A stretch of DNA of 64,000 nt from Diplosphaera chodatii (Eukaryota; Chlorophyta; Trebouxiophyceae; Prasiolales; Stichococcaceae): the NCBI GenBank assembly GCA_032358165.1, contig JAALGY010000012.1, positions 1,488,001-1,552,000 of the forward strand. The letters run 5' to 3'. A program made the position numbers and the translations under genes. Under the pieces are notes generated by a model, which was not told where the DNA came from, searched no databases, and saw nothing but the letters and a program-made list of their open reading frames with translations. Positions 47,633-61,400 of this stretch are shown here, one piece after another; position 1 is the stretch's first letter; every line of letters starts with the position of its first letter.

Positions 47633-48283
47633 GTCAGGCAGTGCGTTAATCTATTGTAGCCCCAAAGTCCGGATTACTTGAGAGTCAATATCGACTGTTA
47701 GGTCATCAACTGCTCAAGCGCGCCTTGTGTGAACAATTAGCTGATCAGGCGATCAGGCTCCCACAGCGTTTGAACGCAACTAGTTGGACACTTCTGCGTC
47801 AACCGTCTGGGAGCTTGTACAGGTGGCCGATAGAGATGGCTGTCAGATGCAATACAGAATGCTTGCCTTGAAAGGGATGCAAACGCATGTATCAGGATAC
47901 AGTGAGCGACTGTGCAGGAACATGACCTCGCTGGAGTCTCCACATGCTCATGGGCTGGCATCCTGCACTTTGCAACTTGCAGCGCCAGTGTGTTGAAACA
48001 CCGCTACGTTCACTCGAATCTGCTCACAGGAACCGTGACGCCGCCGTGACCTCCCGGAACGAGGGCACTCGAGCTCTCAGCACCTTGGGGATTGAGGGCA
48101 CAGCACGAGACATTTGCCAGCGGGTGCTGCGCTGTAGCCTACAGCGCAAGCAAAGCTTTCAGCACGTAATAATTCTGAGATTCGAACGCCAGCTCTTGTT
48201 GCAGGACTTCACCAGCGGCCAGCTCTGCAGCACCGTGCCGCACTGCCAGGAGTTGCAGTTTGCGACAGCAGCAAGCAGCAGCC
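47633..48283. promoter_or_regulatory. intergenic region between divergent genes
   Basis: These 651 bp separate the SAE1 and YJU2 start codons and must hold both promoters. No specific element was recognised. Confidence 0.4.
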
Positions 48284-50463
48284 ATGGGAGAACGCAAGGT
48301 CCTCAACAAGGTACGGGAGCCCCGTTCTTGCTTGCACATCGGTACCTGCTCATGTCATCGTCTTTCTGATCTGGGCGCCGGCATGTTGCGTCCTGCTTAC
48401 CATGTACAACGCTGTCCTCATGGCTGCAGTACTACCCGCCGGACTTCGATCCGGCGAAGCTGCCTCGGGGGCAGCGCGGCAACAAGGATGCACAAATGAA
48501 GGTGGGCTTGCATCCGCACGCTCTGCTGCAGACCATGTCAAGAGCGCAGGTGCACAGCCATGCTGTCCCGTCTTCCTTCCTTTGTTCGTACTCCTCTGCC
48601 ACACGTGGTGACCTTGTTACATTCCAGGTGCGCATGATGCTCGCCATGAGCGTGCGGTGCAGCACGTGCGGCAACTACATGTACAAGGGCACCAAGTTCA
48701 ACATGCGCATGGAGGTGAGCGCTGCCACCCGCTCCCAGCCCATCCTCGCCCAGCAGCGCCATGCCGTGATGTCACTGTGCGCACACCTAGCTGCGTGCCC
48801 GTCAACTGCATGCACAGCACACCAAAGGCCACCCTGGGGCGCAGGACGTGGTGGGCGAGGACTACCTGGGCATCCGCATCTTCCGCTTCTACTTCCACTG
48901 CAAGAACTGCGGCGCGGAGATCACCATGAAGACGGACCCCAAGAACAGCGACTACGCCATGGAGCAGGGCGCCACCCGCAACTACGAGCCTTGGCGCGAG
49001 AAGGAGAAGGTACGCTGCCACCCGCATTGCCTGCAGCCACAGCACGCCTTGAGGAGAAACAATCTATTATGCACTGGCCCTGATTACCTGTGACGCGAGC
49101 GCCAGAAATGCAAAGTGCCGGGGCGGCTGAATGCTGCAATGCATTCGCTTTGGGCAGTGATGCGCCGGGGGCCAAGGTGGAGCTGGAGGCGTGCGTGTGG
49201 TTGAGCCATTAGTGCACATCAGCAGTCATAGACACTGAGCTTTGCAGCACCCTGCACTCACCCGCAGACGGTGGCCGAGGCTGTTTCGGCGCGGGAGGAG
49301 GAGGAGCGTGGCAACGCGATGAAGGCGCTGGAGAACCGCACCCTGGACTCCAAGAAGGAGATGGACATCATGGACGCGCTGGAGGAGCTCATGGTGCGCT
49401 GTTCTAGGGTTCAGTATTGAGGGGCGGGGCACTTTCCAGTGATAGTCTTTGCAGACGCTGACTTGCAGGGTGACAATGCTACATCTGCAGCACCACTGCA
49501 TTCCTGAACTTTGCGATGTCGGGGCTCCTGCCTGTGCAGCCTGAGGTCCAGCAGTGTTCAACAGCAGACCATGTTGCACATCTGTGCCTGCGAATTGGTG
49601 CGCTCAGGCGTGGGTGCCGCTGTGCTGCAGGCCGTCAAGGGGCAGCACAACAAGGTCAGCGCGGAGGAGGCGATCGCCGCCATCAAGCGGCAGGGCGACG
49701 ATGACGCCGACGCACTGTCCGCGCAGGACGAGGAGATCATCGCCCAGCTGTTCAGCCAGCGCGCCACGCAGGTCTGTTCGCACATATTTCACGCACTGTT
49801 ATGTCGCCACCCGTTGCATTGGTGCTTGCAGTCACTCGGAGTAGTAGTAGTGTGTATGGTCCTCTGCATCAGGTTGGTTTCTACTTGGTGGAGTGGCACT
49901 GCCAGTCATGGTGGGAAGCAGCACCAGCACCGGGCGTCTGCTGCCAGTACTGCCCTTCAGAATCCATTTGGCTGCCATCTCTGCTGTGCCAGGTGAAGCG
50001 GCTGGACGAGTCGGAGGCCAGCGCCGCAGTGCTGGACGGCGGCAGCAGCGCCGCTGTGATGCTCAACGAGCATTGGGACGGCGGCGCCGGCGCATCAGCC
50101 GCGGCAGAAGCAGCGCAGAGACAGCCAGCGAGGCCGGCGCCTGAGCAGAAACCGCCAGTTGCGCCGCGGCTGGCTGTGCGCCCCAGGTTTGCGGTCAAGC
50201 CCAAGCAGCCGGCGGCAGGGCCAACAGCAGACGGGCAGAGCAGCGCAGCATCAGCAGGCAGTGGCGGCGGCGGAGCAGGCAGTGCGCCACAGCAGGCACC
50301 AAAGCGACCAGCCGATGGGCAGGGGGCTGACGGGGCGGAGCCTGCAGCCAAGCGCCCGGCTGTGATGGCACCAGCAGCAGCAGGCGGCAGCCCAGACGAC
50401 AGCGGGGGTGGTTTGCCGGGGTTGCTGGGGGACTATGGAAGCGATGATAGCAAAAGTTCGTGA
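48284..50463 (+). CDS. YJU2: splicing factor YJU2 (CCDC94 family)
   Basis: YJU2 joins the spliceosome at catalytic activation and promotes branching. ATG at 48284 gives [20 protein letters not shown], the family start, with an intron after MGERKVLNK. Then [20 protein letters not shown], the zinc-binding pairs [20 protein letters not shown] and [39 protein letters not shown], and the coiled segment [20 protein letters not shown]. The next exons, [20 protein letters not shown] and [20 protein letters not shown], align with the plant protein. A long Ala/Pro/Gly-rich tail ends [14 protein letters not shown], echoing the LVSDYGS-type end of the family; stop 50461-50463. At least seven exons. Confidence 0.93.
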
Positions 50464-50957
50464 AGTATTGATCAAGGGTCACAATGTTGACCCCAAAATG
50501 TATCAGGTGAAACAGCTAATCCATATCGCGAGGCACTCGTGCTGATCAGTGCACACCAGATGTAAAACCCCTGCCGATAGAACCTACGTCAGGTTCCCAC
50601 ACACTAACTACAGATATCACATGTAGCACCCATCGAGCAGGCGACAACGACTTGTCCGAACCCCTCTCTGACCCGCAGAACCGCACAATATATGTGGAAT
50701 TCATACGACGTTGCGCTTCCTGCGCCGCCCAAGTCCCTCAACAGAAGCGGAATCGATATCTTGTGCTTTTGACCAGGACAAAGAAAAATCTCCCAACTGC
50801 CCCGTCCCTTCGTGCACATATAGTGTCAGATGCACCATTTGCTTGCAGTCGCTGGACATTCATCAGTGATGCCCTCGAGGTCATCTGCTTATATGCTACG
50901 GTTGTTAAATCGGGGGAGAGCCAACGGTGCTGTCTGTGCGCCACCGCGGATTTGCTC
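50464..50957. other. intergenic space between convergent genes
   Basis: 3' flanks of YJU2 (plus) and the patatin-like gene (minus). A TGTAA pentamer for YJU2 is at 50561. Nothing else was recognised. Confidence 0.4.
50561..50565 (+). promoter_or_regulatory. candidate poly(A) signal TGTAA of YJU2
   Basis: TGTAA lies 98 bp beyond the YJU2 stop codon, a usual distance in green algae. Confidence 0.45.
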
Positions 50958-53900
50958 TTATTTATGATCGTGCCGCTGTCCTGGCTTTGACTCTTCAGCG
51001 AGAAGAAAGTCCTGGACAAACTTGCGGAGCTTGGCCTGCAGATCAGGGCGTGAACACAGGATACAAGGTCAACGGCTGTGCACACACCGGGAAGTAGGCT
51101 TGATTTGACCTACAGACCTGCTGCGTCATGTGGCGTCCTTGTTGTGCAACCGCATGTGTGCATGTGTAGCAGCTCTGGCATGCAGTTGCCCAACTCAGCT
51201 GGACACCCTGAGAACACAGTGGTCACCTGTACATGTTTGTCGGCCACAATCGCTTGGCCCAGTCCCAGCAGCTGTTCCTTCTGTCCAGTCTGCAGCAGCA
51301 AACGGGCATTGACTGTCATGCGGGCCCCCCGGGAGGGCTTGCAGCCACATCTACATGTCACTGCATGCAGCACGTGGTTGATAAGGTATAACGGCAGTTA
51401 TCTGTGTCGGTATCAGTGTTACCACGTCCATGGTCTTCAGTACATCATTGGCCTTCAGCTGCTTCCCAGTTGCATCTGTAAGCGCCCGCTGGAAGCACTT
51501 CACCCTGCAGGCAAGGTGGCCACAGCGGCACCCTCAGTAGTAGTTAGTGTGTCTATGCACGATAAAGGGTTCTTCGTTGCAGAGCATGTGAGTGCACTTC
51601 GAGCAATCTGCGCACTTGGCAGAGACAACATGATGTGATACACAGGATGCAGCAGCGAAGCTGCTGACACGCAGCAGGCGCCTTGGGTACTGTGCTTCAG
51701 GATGTGAAGTGCTCACGCATCTATGTCGTTGCCTGTTGGTGTGCCACCGTCTGCTGGCAACTTGACAACATCGTCGCTGTAGCTCATTGTCTCGTTCTTA
51801 TGCTCGTCATACCCCGCCGTAAGCTGCAGTCGCAGGGACTGGTACCTCTTGTTCCCCTGCACGACAGAAGTTGCCGGCCGTTGACAAGCTTTGGATGCAC
51901 AGTCTGGGTGCTGCATGCCTGTGCTCGCTGGCAAAGCAGCAACGCCAGGTGCAGGTGATCCAGAGCTGCCAGCTGTACGTGTAAAAGCATGCATGTGAGG
52001 GTTCCGCCAGCAGCGCACCGGCCAAGCCTTTGACAGCTCCTGGAAGATGGCCGCGCTGAGCTCGCCGCCGCCGCTCTGCAGGATGTCGATGATGGGGCCT
52101 GCACACGGAAGTGTTCGTGAGGGGAGGACCTTACATGCTGGCAATTGCAGCATGCTGTGGCGCCACTGCCGAGGCAGTCCGACACATCATATGGCCTCAT
52201 ACAAGGTGTTACTGCTGTCAGATTGAAGACAGATTGAAGAAGAGCTTGGACAGTCGTGTTCACATGGAGGCTGCGTCACCTGTAACCGCCCAGCCAAAGG
52301 CACCCGCCCTCTTCCCGACGTGGCTGAACTCTGAGGTGGTGCCGCACCCCAGGGAAAGGACCGCCACTGACGGCTTGCCTTCGTCCTCTGCCACGAACTT
52401 GGTGTCTGCAGGCGCAGCAGTAGGACATGGCTTGGTGCATGAGGGCTCGCACTGTGATGATACGACAGCAGCAAGCTGGCAGGATGTCCTGCAGAGCATC
52501 GCAAACTGTCGATGTGCACGGGACCCACCATACTCGCTAGTTGCAAAATTCAGGCCCAGCATTGACGGGTTGTTTGCAACCACGCCGCCTGCACAACACC
52601 GTTACGATTGCCAACAGTTCCAGCCTCCGCCACTTCAGTAGTTGCACTTGAGGACACCTCTGCATTCAAGTCAGGCGCCTGTGGAGCATCACAAAAAGCA
52701 TGAAGGGAGGGTTGCCGGCCCTGCGGTACCAGCCTGCTGACCGCGCACCATCTGTCATCTGTAGGGGTTCTGGTAGTGGGCGGGATTTGCACATGTGCAC
52801 TCCCGCAGCTGCATGCCAGAGTAAATCGTTCAAGTCGCACACAGTGCCTGAAAGCATCAAAGTTGACCATCGCAGTCACACGAGTGCTGTCTTTACTGAG
52901 CATATACGACTGCGTGCATCAACCGCTCGCCGCTCACTTGAGAAGAAGGTAGGCGCGGCCGTGCTGGCCCTCACAACCTCCCAGAGCCTGAACTTATCAT
53001 CCTGGCGCACGAGGTCGCTGTTTCCAATCCTCTCGTCAGTAATGACTGGGTTCTCCTTTGCGCCTGCCAGTGTGCGGCGCAGCGCCGCGTACCCCGATGT
53101 GTGGACTGCAAATCATGCAGCCGGCAGTGACGTGCAAGAACAATGGTTAGCGCACGACCTTCCCTTCGGCGGTGCTGCTCTCCGTTGTCGACGCCATTGC
53201 ATGCGCAGTGTTACGGTTGAACTGAACTGTCACACTTCCACGGCGGCACCATCATGTATCAGGAGTGATAAGCGAATAACTGAACATGTGCGCACCGGGA
53301 TCCTTTGCGGACGCCCAGAAGACGAAGGGCCGGTCGTGCTTCAGGTCGTAACTCGTCACCACCAGAGACGTGGCTAAGACCTTCGGATCCGCCATATAGA
53401 CCTTGTCCCCTCCGAACGCCGCTTGCAGCACGTGCTCTATGCCCATCCTCTTCCCAAAGTACCGGAACCAGCGGCCATATGTTGCTGGGTACTTGGGTCT
53501 GTGGAATCAAGAGCGATGCATCTTCCCCTCCCCAGTTGTCAACATGTATTTCCCGAGTACTAGCAGGTCAACATGGTCACAACACCCACCACAATGTGGC
53601 AGGCACTGCACACACACAGCAGGTTGGGGAGGACAAGACTGCACCTGAAGAGCGAGATTGCCTTGCTGACAAAGGGGACGCGCCAAGGGAAGATTTCTGC
53701 AAGTGTATTGCCTGATGTGGGTGTTGTCACTCAGCATGGCACGTGTCGCATGCAGCACCAGCAGCGCAACGGCAAGGACTTTAGGGAAACGAGCGACACC
53801 TTCACATGTGGACATGAACAGCGCCTGAGCAGCAGCAGCGCTGCCTGCAGAGCAAACACTAGCTGAGCAAGTGCCTTGGAAGAAAGCATTGTGGCTGTGC

Positions 53901-54902
53901 TAGGCAGCGGCCGAGGCAGCCACAACCTGCCTGTCTCGTTCGATAGTGACCACAACAACCTTCCATTTAAAGACAGCACCTGGCGGCGCATCGACGGCGA
54001 CGATGGCGTCTGCAGGTGTGGCCGCCTTGTTGACACGTGCCTTCACACCCCGTGCCGCGTCCAGCCCTGCAAAGATAGTCAGCGTGGTTCACAACGGCTG
54101 TCCATGGAGGCACGTTAGACCTGCGGGACTGGCGGCCACAGCAACTGCCTTGGCGTCAAGCGGCTGGTGACGTCTGCATCACCTGTTTTGAAGCTGTCTC
54201 TGCCATGCAGTGATGTCGCCTGACTCCCCTTGCTGGCCACTGCAGACGACACGCAATATGAGCACACCAGTTGCAGCAGGAGCTGCAGGCGTCAACCTGC
54301 ACATGCCAGAGTGAGCATGGTTCCTGGGGCACCCACCGTATGTCGCCACAATCGCCCCAGTGCTGGTGCCTGCACAAGGGAGTTACCACTGCCTGAGCAC
54401 ATAGCGTTATTGTAGGCCTGGCGCCAGCAGCATCTGCGCTTGCAACGTCATTTGAACACTTACCAGCGACGACGTTGAAGTAGTCAGCCAGCACCACCGA
54501 GAACTCCGTGTCTTTGGTCACCGGCACTTTTGTTTTGCCATCCGTGGCAACTCCAACAAGCTCCCGCTCCTTTGCCACCGTCTTGATCATGTCCTCCACA
54601 CCTTCCAGCATGCCAGCCGGCACGAGACCTCTCAGCCCGCCACCATCAATCTGCGAGGAGCATTGTTGAGTCTCCAACTTAATATTCGTGGTCATGCAGC
54701 GCACCAGCTACAATACCGCAGGAGCAAGCATTGCAACTCGTGCATGGGTTACATCGCAGGATCCCCCTGGCACACCTACCGACAGGACCGTCTTGAACGT
54801 GTCACGCCGAGGAAATTTGAGGACGCCGTGGTGTGCTGGACGATGGGCAGCATGGCCCGCTCCATTTTCTGCCGAGCCATTTGTGGCCCCGCTGGTCGTC
54901 AT
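50958..54902 (-). CDS. patatin-like phospholipase
   Basis: Patatin-like proteins hydrolyse acyl groups of membrane lipids using a Ser-Asp dyad. The ATG at 54902-54900 (MTTSGATNGSAENGAGHA) is the first in frame. Landmarks across about a dozen exons: FKTVLSIDGGGLRGLVPAGM (oxyanion loop DGGGLRG), LADYFNVVAGTSTGAIVATY (nucleophile elbow GTSTG), EIFPWRVPFVSKAISLF, PKYPATYGRWFRYFGKRMGI, LVVTSYDLKHDRPFVFWASA, FRLWEVVRASTAAPTFFS, DGGVVANNPSMLGLNFA (catalytic Asp in DGG), SVAVLSLGCGTTSEF, PIIDILQSGGGELSAAIFQE, YQSLRLQLTAGYDEHKNETM, and a terminal AKLRKFVQDFLLAEESKP, stop 50960-50958. The GTSTG exon is only about 38 nt long and lies near 54350; automated models could miss it. Subcellular location is not evident. 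Confidence 0.9.
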
Positions 54903-55598
54903 GGTCCGGACCGCCTGCAAAGCAGGTGCACTGACCTACCAGAAAGGCGATTTGCTACTGTGATCCATGCATAAAAGTCGTTTGCGGATGATAAGGCTGC
55001 CAGTACGGCCGCCGACAGCGTGTGCGGGATCAGAGGCGCGAGAGGCTTGCCGTGCACCGGAAACCGACTGCACCTGCAACGTCAGGGCTCTCCTGTTAGA
55101 CTTCTGATGCAGCAGCAGCCCGCTGGTCCTGCCGTAGGTGACCAGAGTACCGGGCATGCAGTCTGCAGTTGCTGGGTCACATGTAGCAGAAAAGCCAACG
55201 GCACTCAACGCTGTGCCGCGCTGGAACAAAAGAAATCAAAGAAAGAGTGTGTGTTGCGAACGATGTTGGTCCTCACAAGCTGATGATGAACAAGTGCTCA
55301 GCGTCAAAGCCATTTGCCGGCAAAGGGGCCAGGATCACGAGATCACCCCTTGTGTTCTCGTGATGCTCGGTGTCGAGAGGGACCAGCTGTCATCTGGCAA
55401 TACACGGCATTCCAGCACTGTTGCATTGGCGCCGGCAGATATCTGAAGTTCCTGCAGATGCGTTCGTGGTCCACAATGCTACCAGGTCAATCCTGTCCAG
55501 CGGCCATGGCACGAAAATCTGGCATGCAACTTTGAGCGCCGCGTGGGGTCCGTGCCCTGCTGCCAAGCGCTGGGGATTCCTCACCTTCACCTCAGCAA
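54903..55598. other. intergenic space
   Basis: Upstream flank of the patatin-like gene, possibly with a non-coding 5' exon ending at the acceptor just before 54914, and 3' flank of the beta-subunit gene. No coding exon was recognised. Confidence 0.35.
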
Positions 55599-57582
55599 CT
55601 AGTAGGACTTCTGCGTCGGCTCTGGTTTGTTGTTCATGACGGCCTCAATCTTGTCGCGCACGCTGTCGATCTTGCTGATGTAGTTGATCGCCTTCATGTT
55701 GTCCTCCACCTGCGGAGAGCGCACAGCAGGCGTGTATTTACATGCTATCAACTGCAATGCATGCAGGTCCATGCCACCCACTGCTGGTCCAGTCAGCCTG
55801 TGGACACAAGGCAGCGTCCAGCTCGTGTGCGCAGTGTGCGCAGTATGTCAGGAAGCAGTGACGTGAGCAGACTCAACCGTTTCGGGACACACCCTCACCT
55901 GCTGCGGCTTGGTGGCACCAGTGATGACTGTGGAGACATCAGGGTTGCTGGCTGCCCAGGCAAGGGCCAGCTGCGCCATCGAGCAGCCCAGCTCCTCCGC
56001 AATGGGGCGCAGCCCGTCAACCTTCTTCAGGTTGTCCTCGTTCATCTGCTTCTGCCATAGCTCCTGCACAAAGAGGAAACGACTTTGTGATCGCCAAAAC
56101 ATGCCAACCTTCTGCACACACCAGGCACACAACCTGGTTTGTCTAGCGACCCTTGCCAGCAACATGAGATTCAAGTCAGCTGCATCATGTCGCGGTCGAT
56201 CAGGGGGCTTCTAGTTGTTCCATAGCGCACCTTGTACTGATCCATGGCAAAGCGGGTGCCGGCCTCAGGCGGGGAACTGGCAGAGTACTTGCCACTGAGC
56301 AGGCCGTACTTCAGCGGTGACCAGACGGTGGTGCCAATGCCATAGCGATCGAACACTGGCCTGAACTCCGACTCGACCTGCAGTCGTGCATCGACTGTGG
56401 CGCATGCTGCTGCATGTCATAGCTGCTGACTCTTTGGAATGGTATTTGGCGACTGCAAGTTTACTGGCTGATCTGAAGTCGACTCGTGAGCACGAGCCCC
56501 AGCGCCACATTGCACTTGGTCAGCTGCCCACCTTTTGCCTGGCAAACAGGTTGTACTCGGGCTGCTCAACAGTGGGCCCAATGAGGTCCAACCGATTTGC
56601 GACCTCATACGCCTGCGGACGACATGAGCAGGAGTTGAGGCAATGTGCTGCAGGGCAAGCAGATAGTAATTTCACTTCGGAAAATGCAGCTACACCTCTG
56701 TGATCTGCTGCGCGGTCCACTCGGAGGTGCCCCAGTAGAACGCGTGCCCATTGTCGATGAGCCAGTTGAAGGCCCGCACTGTCTCCTCAATGGGTGTGTT
56801 GATGTCCGGTCTGTGTGCGAACACAAGATCAACATATTCAACGTCCATCCGCTTCAGGGACGCCTGCACAGCGCGCAGAGCTCGCACTCAGTGCCAACAA
56901 TGATAGACCGCATAGATTAGCTGTTGATGCGCATGGGGCACTCGCAGTTCGCAGATGTGCCACTTGCTGCGTGAACGCTCAGAAGCACCCACCCACCTTG
57001 GTGCCCTCGATGATGTGCTTGCGGCTGAGGCCCTTGTCATTTGGACCGCCGCCAGGGCCCTGCAAACGCACAGAATCAAACTTGCCACAATTCATGTGAC
57101 CGTGCCAAACATGCAGCAGTGCAGCAAGGTGGCAGTGCTCACCCAGAAGATCTTTGTCGACAGCACCACATCGCTCCGCTTCCATCCCAACTCCTTGATT
57201 GCTTCGCCCATCACCACCTCCGACTGTCCCTTGGCATATGCCTGTAGGTGTATATCACAATGCTCGGCCTGCAGACACATAGGATTCACCCGGCGATGTG
57301 GCCCGGAGCACTGTTTGACTCTACATGCTCACCTCAGCATTGTCGAAGAAGTTGACACCAGAATCAAAGCACTGACCCATGAGCGCTTTGGCATTCTTAG
57401 TGTCCAATTGGTTATGGAAGGAGACCCAACTGCCGTAGCTGAGCGCTGACACCTGGGCAACAAGAAGGACTGTTCAAAAATATGCACCACATGCATGATA
57501 GTGCGGTCAGAGCATGACATCTGAGTCATGTGCTTGCCTTCAGTCCCGAACGTCCGAGCCTGTTGTATATCATGTCTGGCAT
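55599..57582 (-). CDS. KAB1: voltage-gated K+ channel beta subunit, aldo-keto reductase fold
   Basis: Beta subunits are NADPH-binding aldo-keto reductases that attach to the cytosolic face of K+ channels; Arabidopsis KAB1 is the plant example. ATG at 57582-57580 ([18 protein letters not shown]), stop 55601-55599. Exons in order: [218 protein letters not shown]. The catalytic tetrad (Asp in FFDNAE, Tyr in AYAKG, Lys in STKIFW, His in AHRPD) is intact. About nine introns. It is head-to-head with a K+ channel gene. Confidence 0.94.
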
Positions 57583-58427
57583 GGTTGCGCTTTGCGCGCC
57601 TGCAACTGGGACCAGAGCAGAGAGTGAGCTACAGTGTGACTTGCAACTGGCAATCAGCACAGTGACTATTGAACGTGGAGGCTGATTACTACGTGACGCT
57701 GAACGTGACCTGGGCGAAGTGTCAGTCAAGTGCTGCTGTTAGCCTACAAACGTGCAAGATAAGCTAACGAACGGGACGATCGCATGCATTTACCTCTAGG
57801 CATCGCAAGCAGAAGGCAGCAGCATGTACTCAGCAGCTGCCACGTGGCAAGTACAGTCGCCAGGGGTGTAGACGTTTGTGCGCAAATGTCCGACAGAAGT
57901 GCATGCACAGGTGCAGCGCGAGCACTTCCGCTGCTCGCAAGTGTCAATCGGTGCTCCTTTCCCTTCTCGATTGTCTGCTGCTCCTGACACTGCACCAGGG
58001 GCGTTCATCCAGAGCACGCAGTTAGGTCTCGATTTGGTCACAACACGCACGTTGGGTGCGACCGGCAAGTAACACCTAGGATCCCATATCGTTTGTATAT
58101 TTTGACTTTGCATAGCTGCTGCAGCTGCGTTTGCCGATCATGTAACGCGCCAGAAGTTTGCTGGCAAAACACCCAGCAGGTGGCACGTTAAGGCATGTGC
58201 AGTGTGCTTTAGCTTGCTGACCAGAGGTCTGGGTTGCGAAGGCAGCACATGCAACACTGCGGCTGCGGAGTGCTCTCGCTCCAAAGGCGGACGGTGTTGC
58301 TTGATCGCCACCAGCGACTTCGCGTTTGCCGGGCGCGGTGCGCAGCGCAGTCAAGAGTGAGACAGCGCAACGCAAGACCACAGCCGTGGGCACCGCCGGG
58401 CATTCGGCTCCTGCAACACGCAGCTAC
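57583..58427. promoter_or_regulatory. shared 5' region of the K+ channel alpha and beta subunit genes
   Basis: These 845 bp lie between the ATG of the beta subunit (minus) and the ATG of the channel (plus). Both promoters must be here. I did not identify individual elements. Confidence 0.55.
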
Positions 58428-61400
58428 ATGGCGGGTTCAGCTGCCGGCGTCGCCGCCCTGATGCACCCTCTACAGGCGCTCAAGCAGAAGCTATTCCGTG
58501 GGGAGGCGCGGGGCCAGAATGGCGGTCGCCTGCACTCGTATTCCCGCCTGTCAGACGCGGTGCGTCAACAAGCAAGGCTCTCCGTTTCAGCTGCCATAGC
58601 CCACTGGTCTGCCTGTGAGGTTTCCCACGCTGCTTTGTCACAGCAGCTGAGTGAACTACGCATGGCCCGCAGGAAACGGGCGTGAAACGGCCTGTCGCAC
58701 TGCCGCCCTTCATCATTTGCCCAGATGCGGCATGGTACCGCGCCTTCTGGTTCCTGACCATCGCCGGCGCCGCCTGGACGGGTGTGATCAAGCCGTACAC
58801 CATTGCCTTTGAGCCGAAGCCTGGCGCAAAGTGAGCATCTGCCATGTATGCAGCGCATGCTGCCCACAGATGCATGGTCCATTCCGATCGACTAGCATGT
58901 GGTCTGAGACAGTCGGGCAGATGTTGGCCTTGTGCTGAGCCCATGTCAGTTCTCATTGATGCAGCCCATTCACAGATCTGCCAGCCATCCACGAGTTCGT
59001 GCTGAGCACGATCTTCGCAGTGGACATGGTGCTCAAATTTCGGCTGGCGTTCCGCGAGCATGAGCAGCTGGTCGGCTGCCCAAAGCGCATCCTGCACCGT
59101 TACTTAAGGTGGGCGCTGCTCGCCGTGTATGCATGCAGCTTCATGCTGCAACGGCAGCATCTGCCATGGTTCGAGGGGGCCACTTGACAATGCAGCGCTC
59201 AGCCTGTGCACATCTTGGACATGCAGCAAACTATTTTGGGTGGACCTTCTGGCGCTACTGCCCTTTGACTATATAGTGGTTTGGCTTGCTGCCCGGCATG
59301 GCGGTGACATGTCAGACACAGCACTCAACTACTTCCAGCTGTTCCGATTGTTGCGCATGGTAAGTGAAACTGCCTGGTAGGGTTTTCGGATGACTGGCAA
59401 TAGTTTGGCGTCGAACCTGATAACTTGCTGCAACTAGTCTGTGCTGTGGGTCTGGTGCAGTTGCGGATGTACCGCGTTCCGCAGTTTTTCTTGGACCTGG
59501 AATACAAGCTGAATGTCAGCCTGCTGGGTGTAACACTCGTCCGCAACTTTGTTTTCTTGTGAGGTTCTCGCCCATGGGTCATGACCTCCCGTGCCCTGAC
59601 ATGATGTTTTGGTTGACAATGATCATGTGCACTCCTAGTCAGCGTGTACTGACTACTGTTGGGGTGGCGAATCTGCAGGTACTACTCGATCCACTGGTCC
59701 GCCTGCATCTTCTACTTCATTGCCAGACAGCATGGCCTTGGCACTGACACCTGGATCGGCCACGACATGGCACTGCTGCAACGTTCATCTCCATTCGAGC
59801 GGTACACGAATGTGTATATGGTGTACTGTTTTTGACAGCTGTGTTTTCTTGAACCTCATTGGCAATCAGCTATATCCTCCAGTCCGCAACATCTGCTGGC
59901 TGACCGTGTGACCATGTGCAGGTACATCTTGGCTCTGTACTGGAGCATGACAACGCTAGCTACAGTAGGCTACGGTGACTTCACAGGTGTGTCATACCCT
60001 TACACTGGAACATAGCTGGCAAGCGAGCAGGAGCTGGTCTGTCCTGAGCTGCACAGCACATTGTGCCCTGATCTGCCACTGTGTCGCTGTGCAGCCCGAA
60101 ACATCGCAGAGACCATTTGGGCGACATTCTTCATGTTCCTCTCTGTTGCTCTGTCGGCCTTCATCATTGGCAGCTTCACGCTGATCGTTATCAGGTACCT
60201 GACATGCCATGTATCGAGCGCGCCTCAGCAACAGAAAGGCTTGCCAGCATGAGCACATGGGTCTGGCAGATGGCGCACAGCCCATGTGGCTGCTCCGCTG
60301 CAGGGGCGACGAGCGCATCGGCAACTACAGGGACAAGTGCAGCAATCTGCGGGAGTACAGCAAGCAGAACCACATCCCCAAGGTCGGTTGCTCCCACTCT
60401 TATACAGCACAGATGTGCGCTGAGGTGCAGGCGCCGAGTCTTCCAGCAGAAGTGAATCTAAGACACATGGCTTCTCGTCTGACACAAGCGCGCCTCCTGC
60501 TTGCAGGAACTGCAGCGCAGCATGCAGTCGCACCTCAAGCTGCACTTCGAGACGGAGGAGGCCAGCGATGAGATGGTGCTGCAGGCGTACCCTGCAACCA
60601 TCCGGTGCTTCTGCTACACCCCCTGAGCGCTGCTGCTTCCCTGTATTGTGTCATGCTCAGTACGAGGATGTCATTGTAGTGCAACGGTAGCAGTGATATC
60701 CAAATGCTCGGTAGATTCAACACGATGTACATTGCAGTGCTACACTGCAAACAATGTGCCATGCCTGCTGCTGCAGTCGACGCATCCTGCGACACCTATA
60801 CTCACGGCAGCTGCGCAGCACATACCTGCTCGAGGGCTGCAAGCAGAAGTTCATTGACGCCCTGCTGGCGGTGGCGCGCATCGACGTGTACATGCCTCAG
60901 GAGGATGTCCTGCTAGAGGGGGACTACGTCAACGAGCTGTTCATGGTGGTGCGTATGTCAAGCGCAGCTTACCCACTGAGCCTCACCACACAGCTTGTGT
61001 GTTTTACATGTCACAAATGTTTGGACGCACTACATGGGTAGTAACATGCCGACCGCATGACCACCCGGGATGCTCATAGCATGTCTGCAACTTGCAGGTG
61101 CATGGGTCGTGCGAGGTGGTGAGCCGTCTCCACCACGCAGGGCAACACCCAGAGGACGTACCGCTGACAGATGATGGCACCACATCTGTGCACGCCGGGC
61201 AACAGTGCGTCCTCAGCAGTGCACTTCACCTCACACTGCAGTGCAACTGCCATCCTGCGCAAGTGCACAGAGACAGGCCAACCCTTCCTCCAACAGCTTT
61301 GCAAAAAGACGTGAAGCTCGGAGTTGCATACACCGGTTTTGCTGCTACCTGCAGGCATCGCAGGCTGGTGTCCGCCGGCGAGCTGTTTGGCGAGATCGCA

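Noticed and set aside
54156..54260. Apparent in-frame stop in the patatin gene after the ADYFNVVAG exon
   Set aside because: The stop appears only if the small GTSTG exon near 54350 is skipped and the wrong donor is used. With that exon and the downstream donor, the frame stays open.
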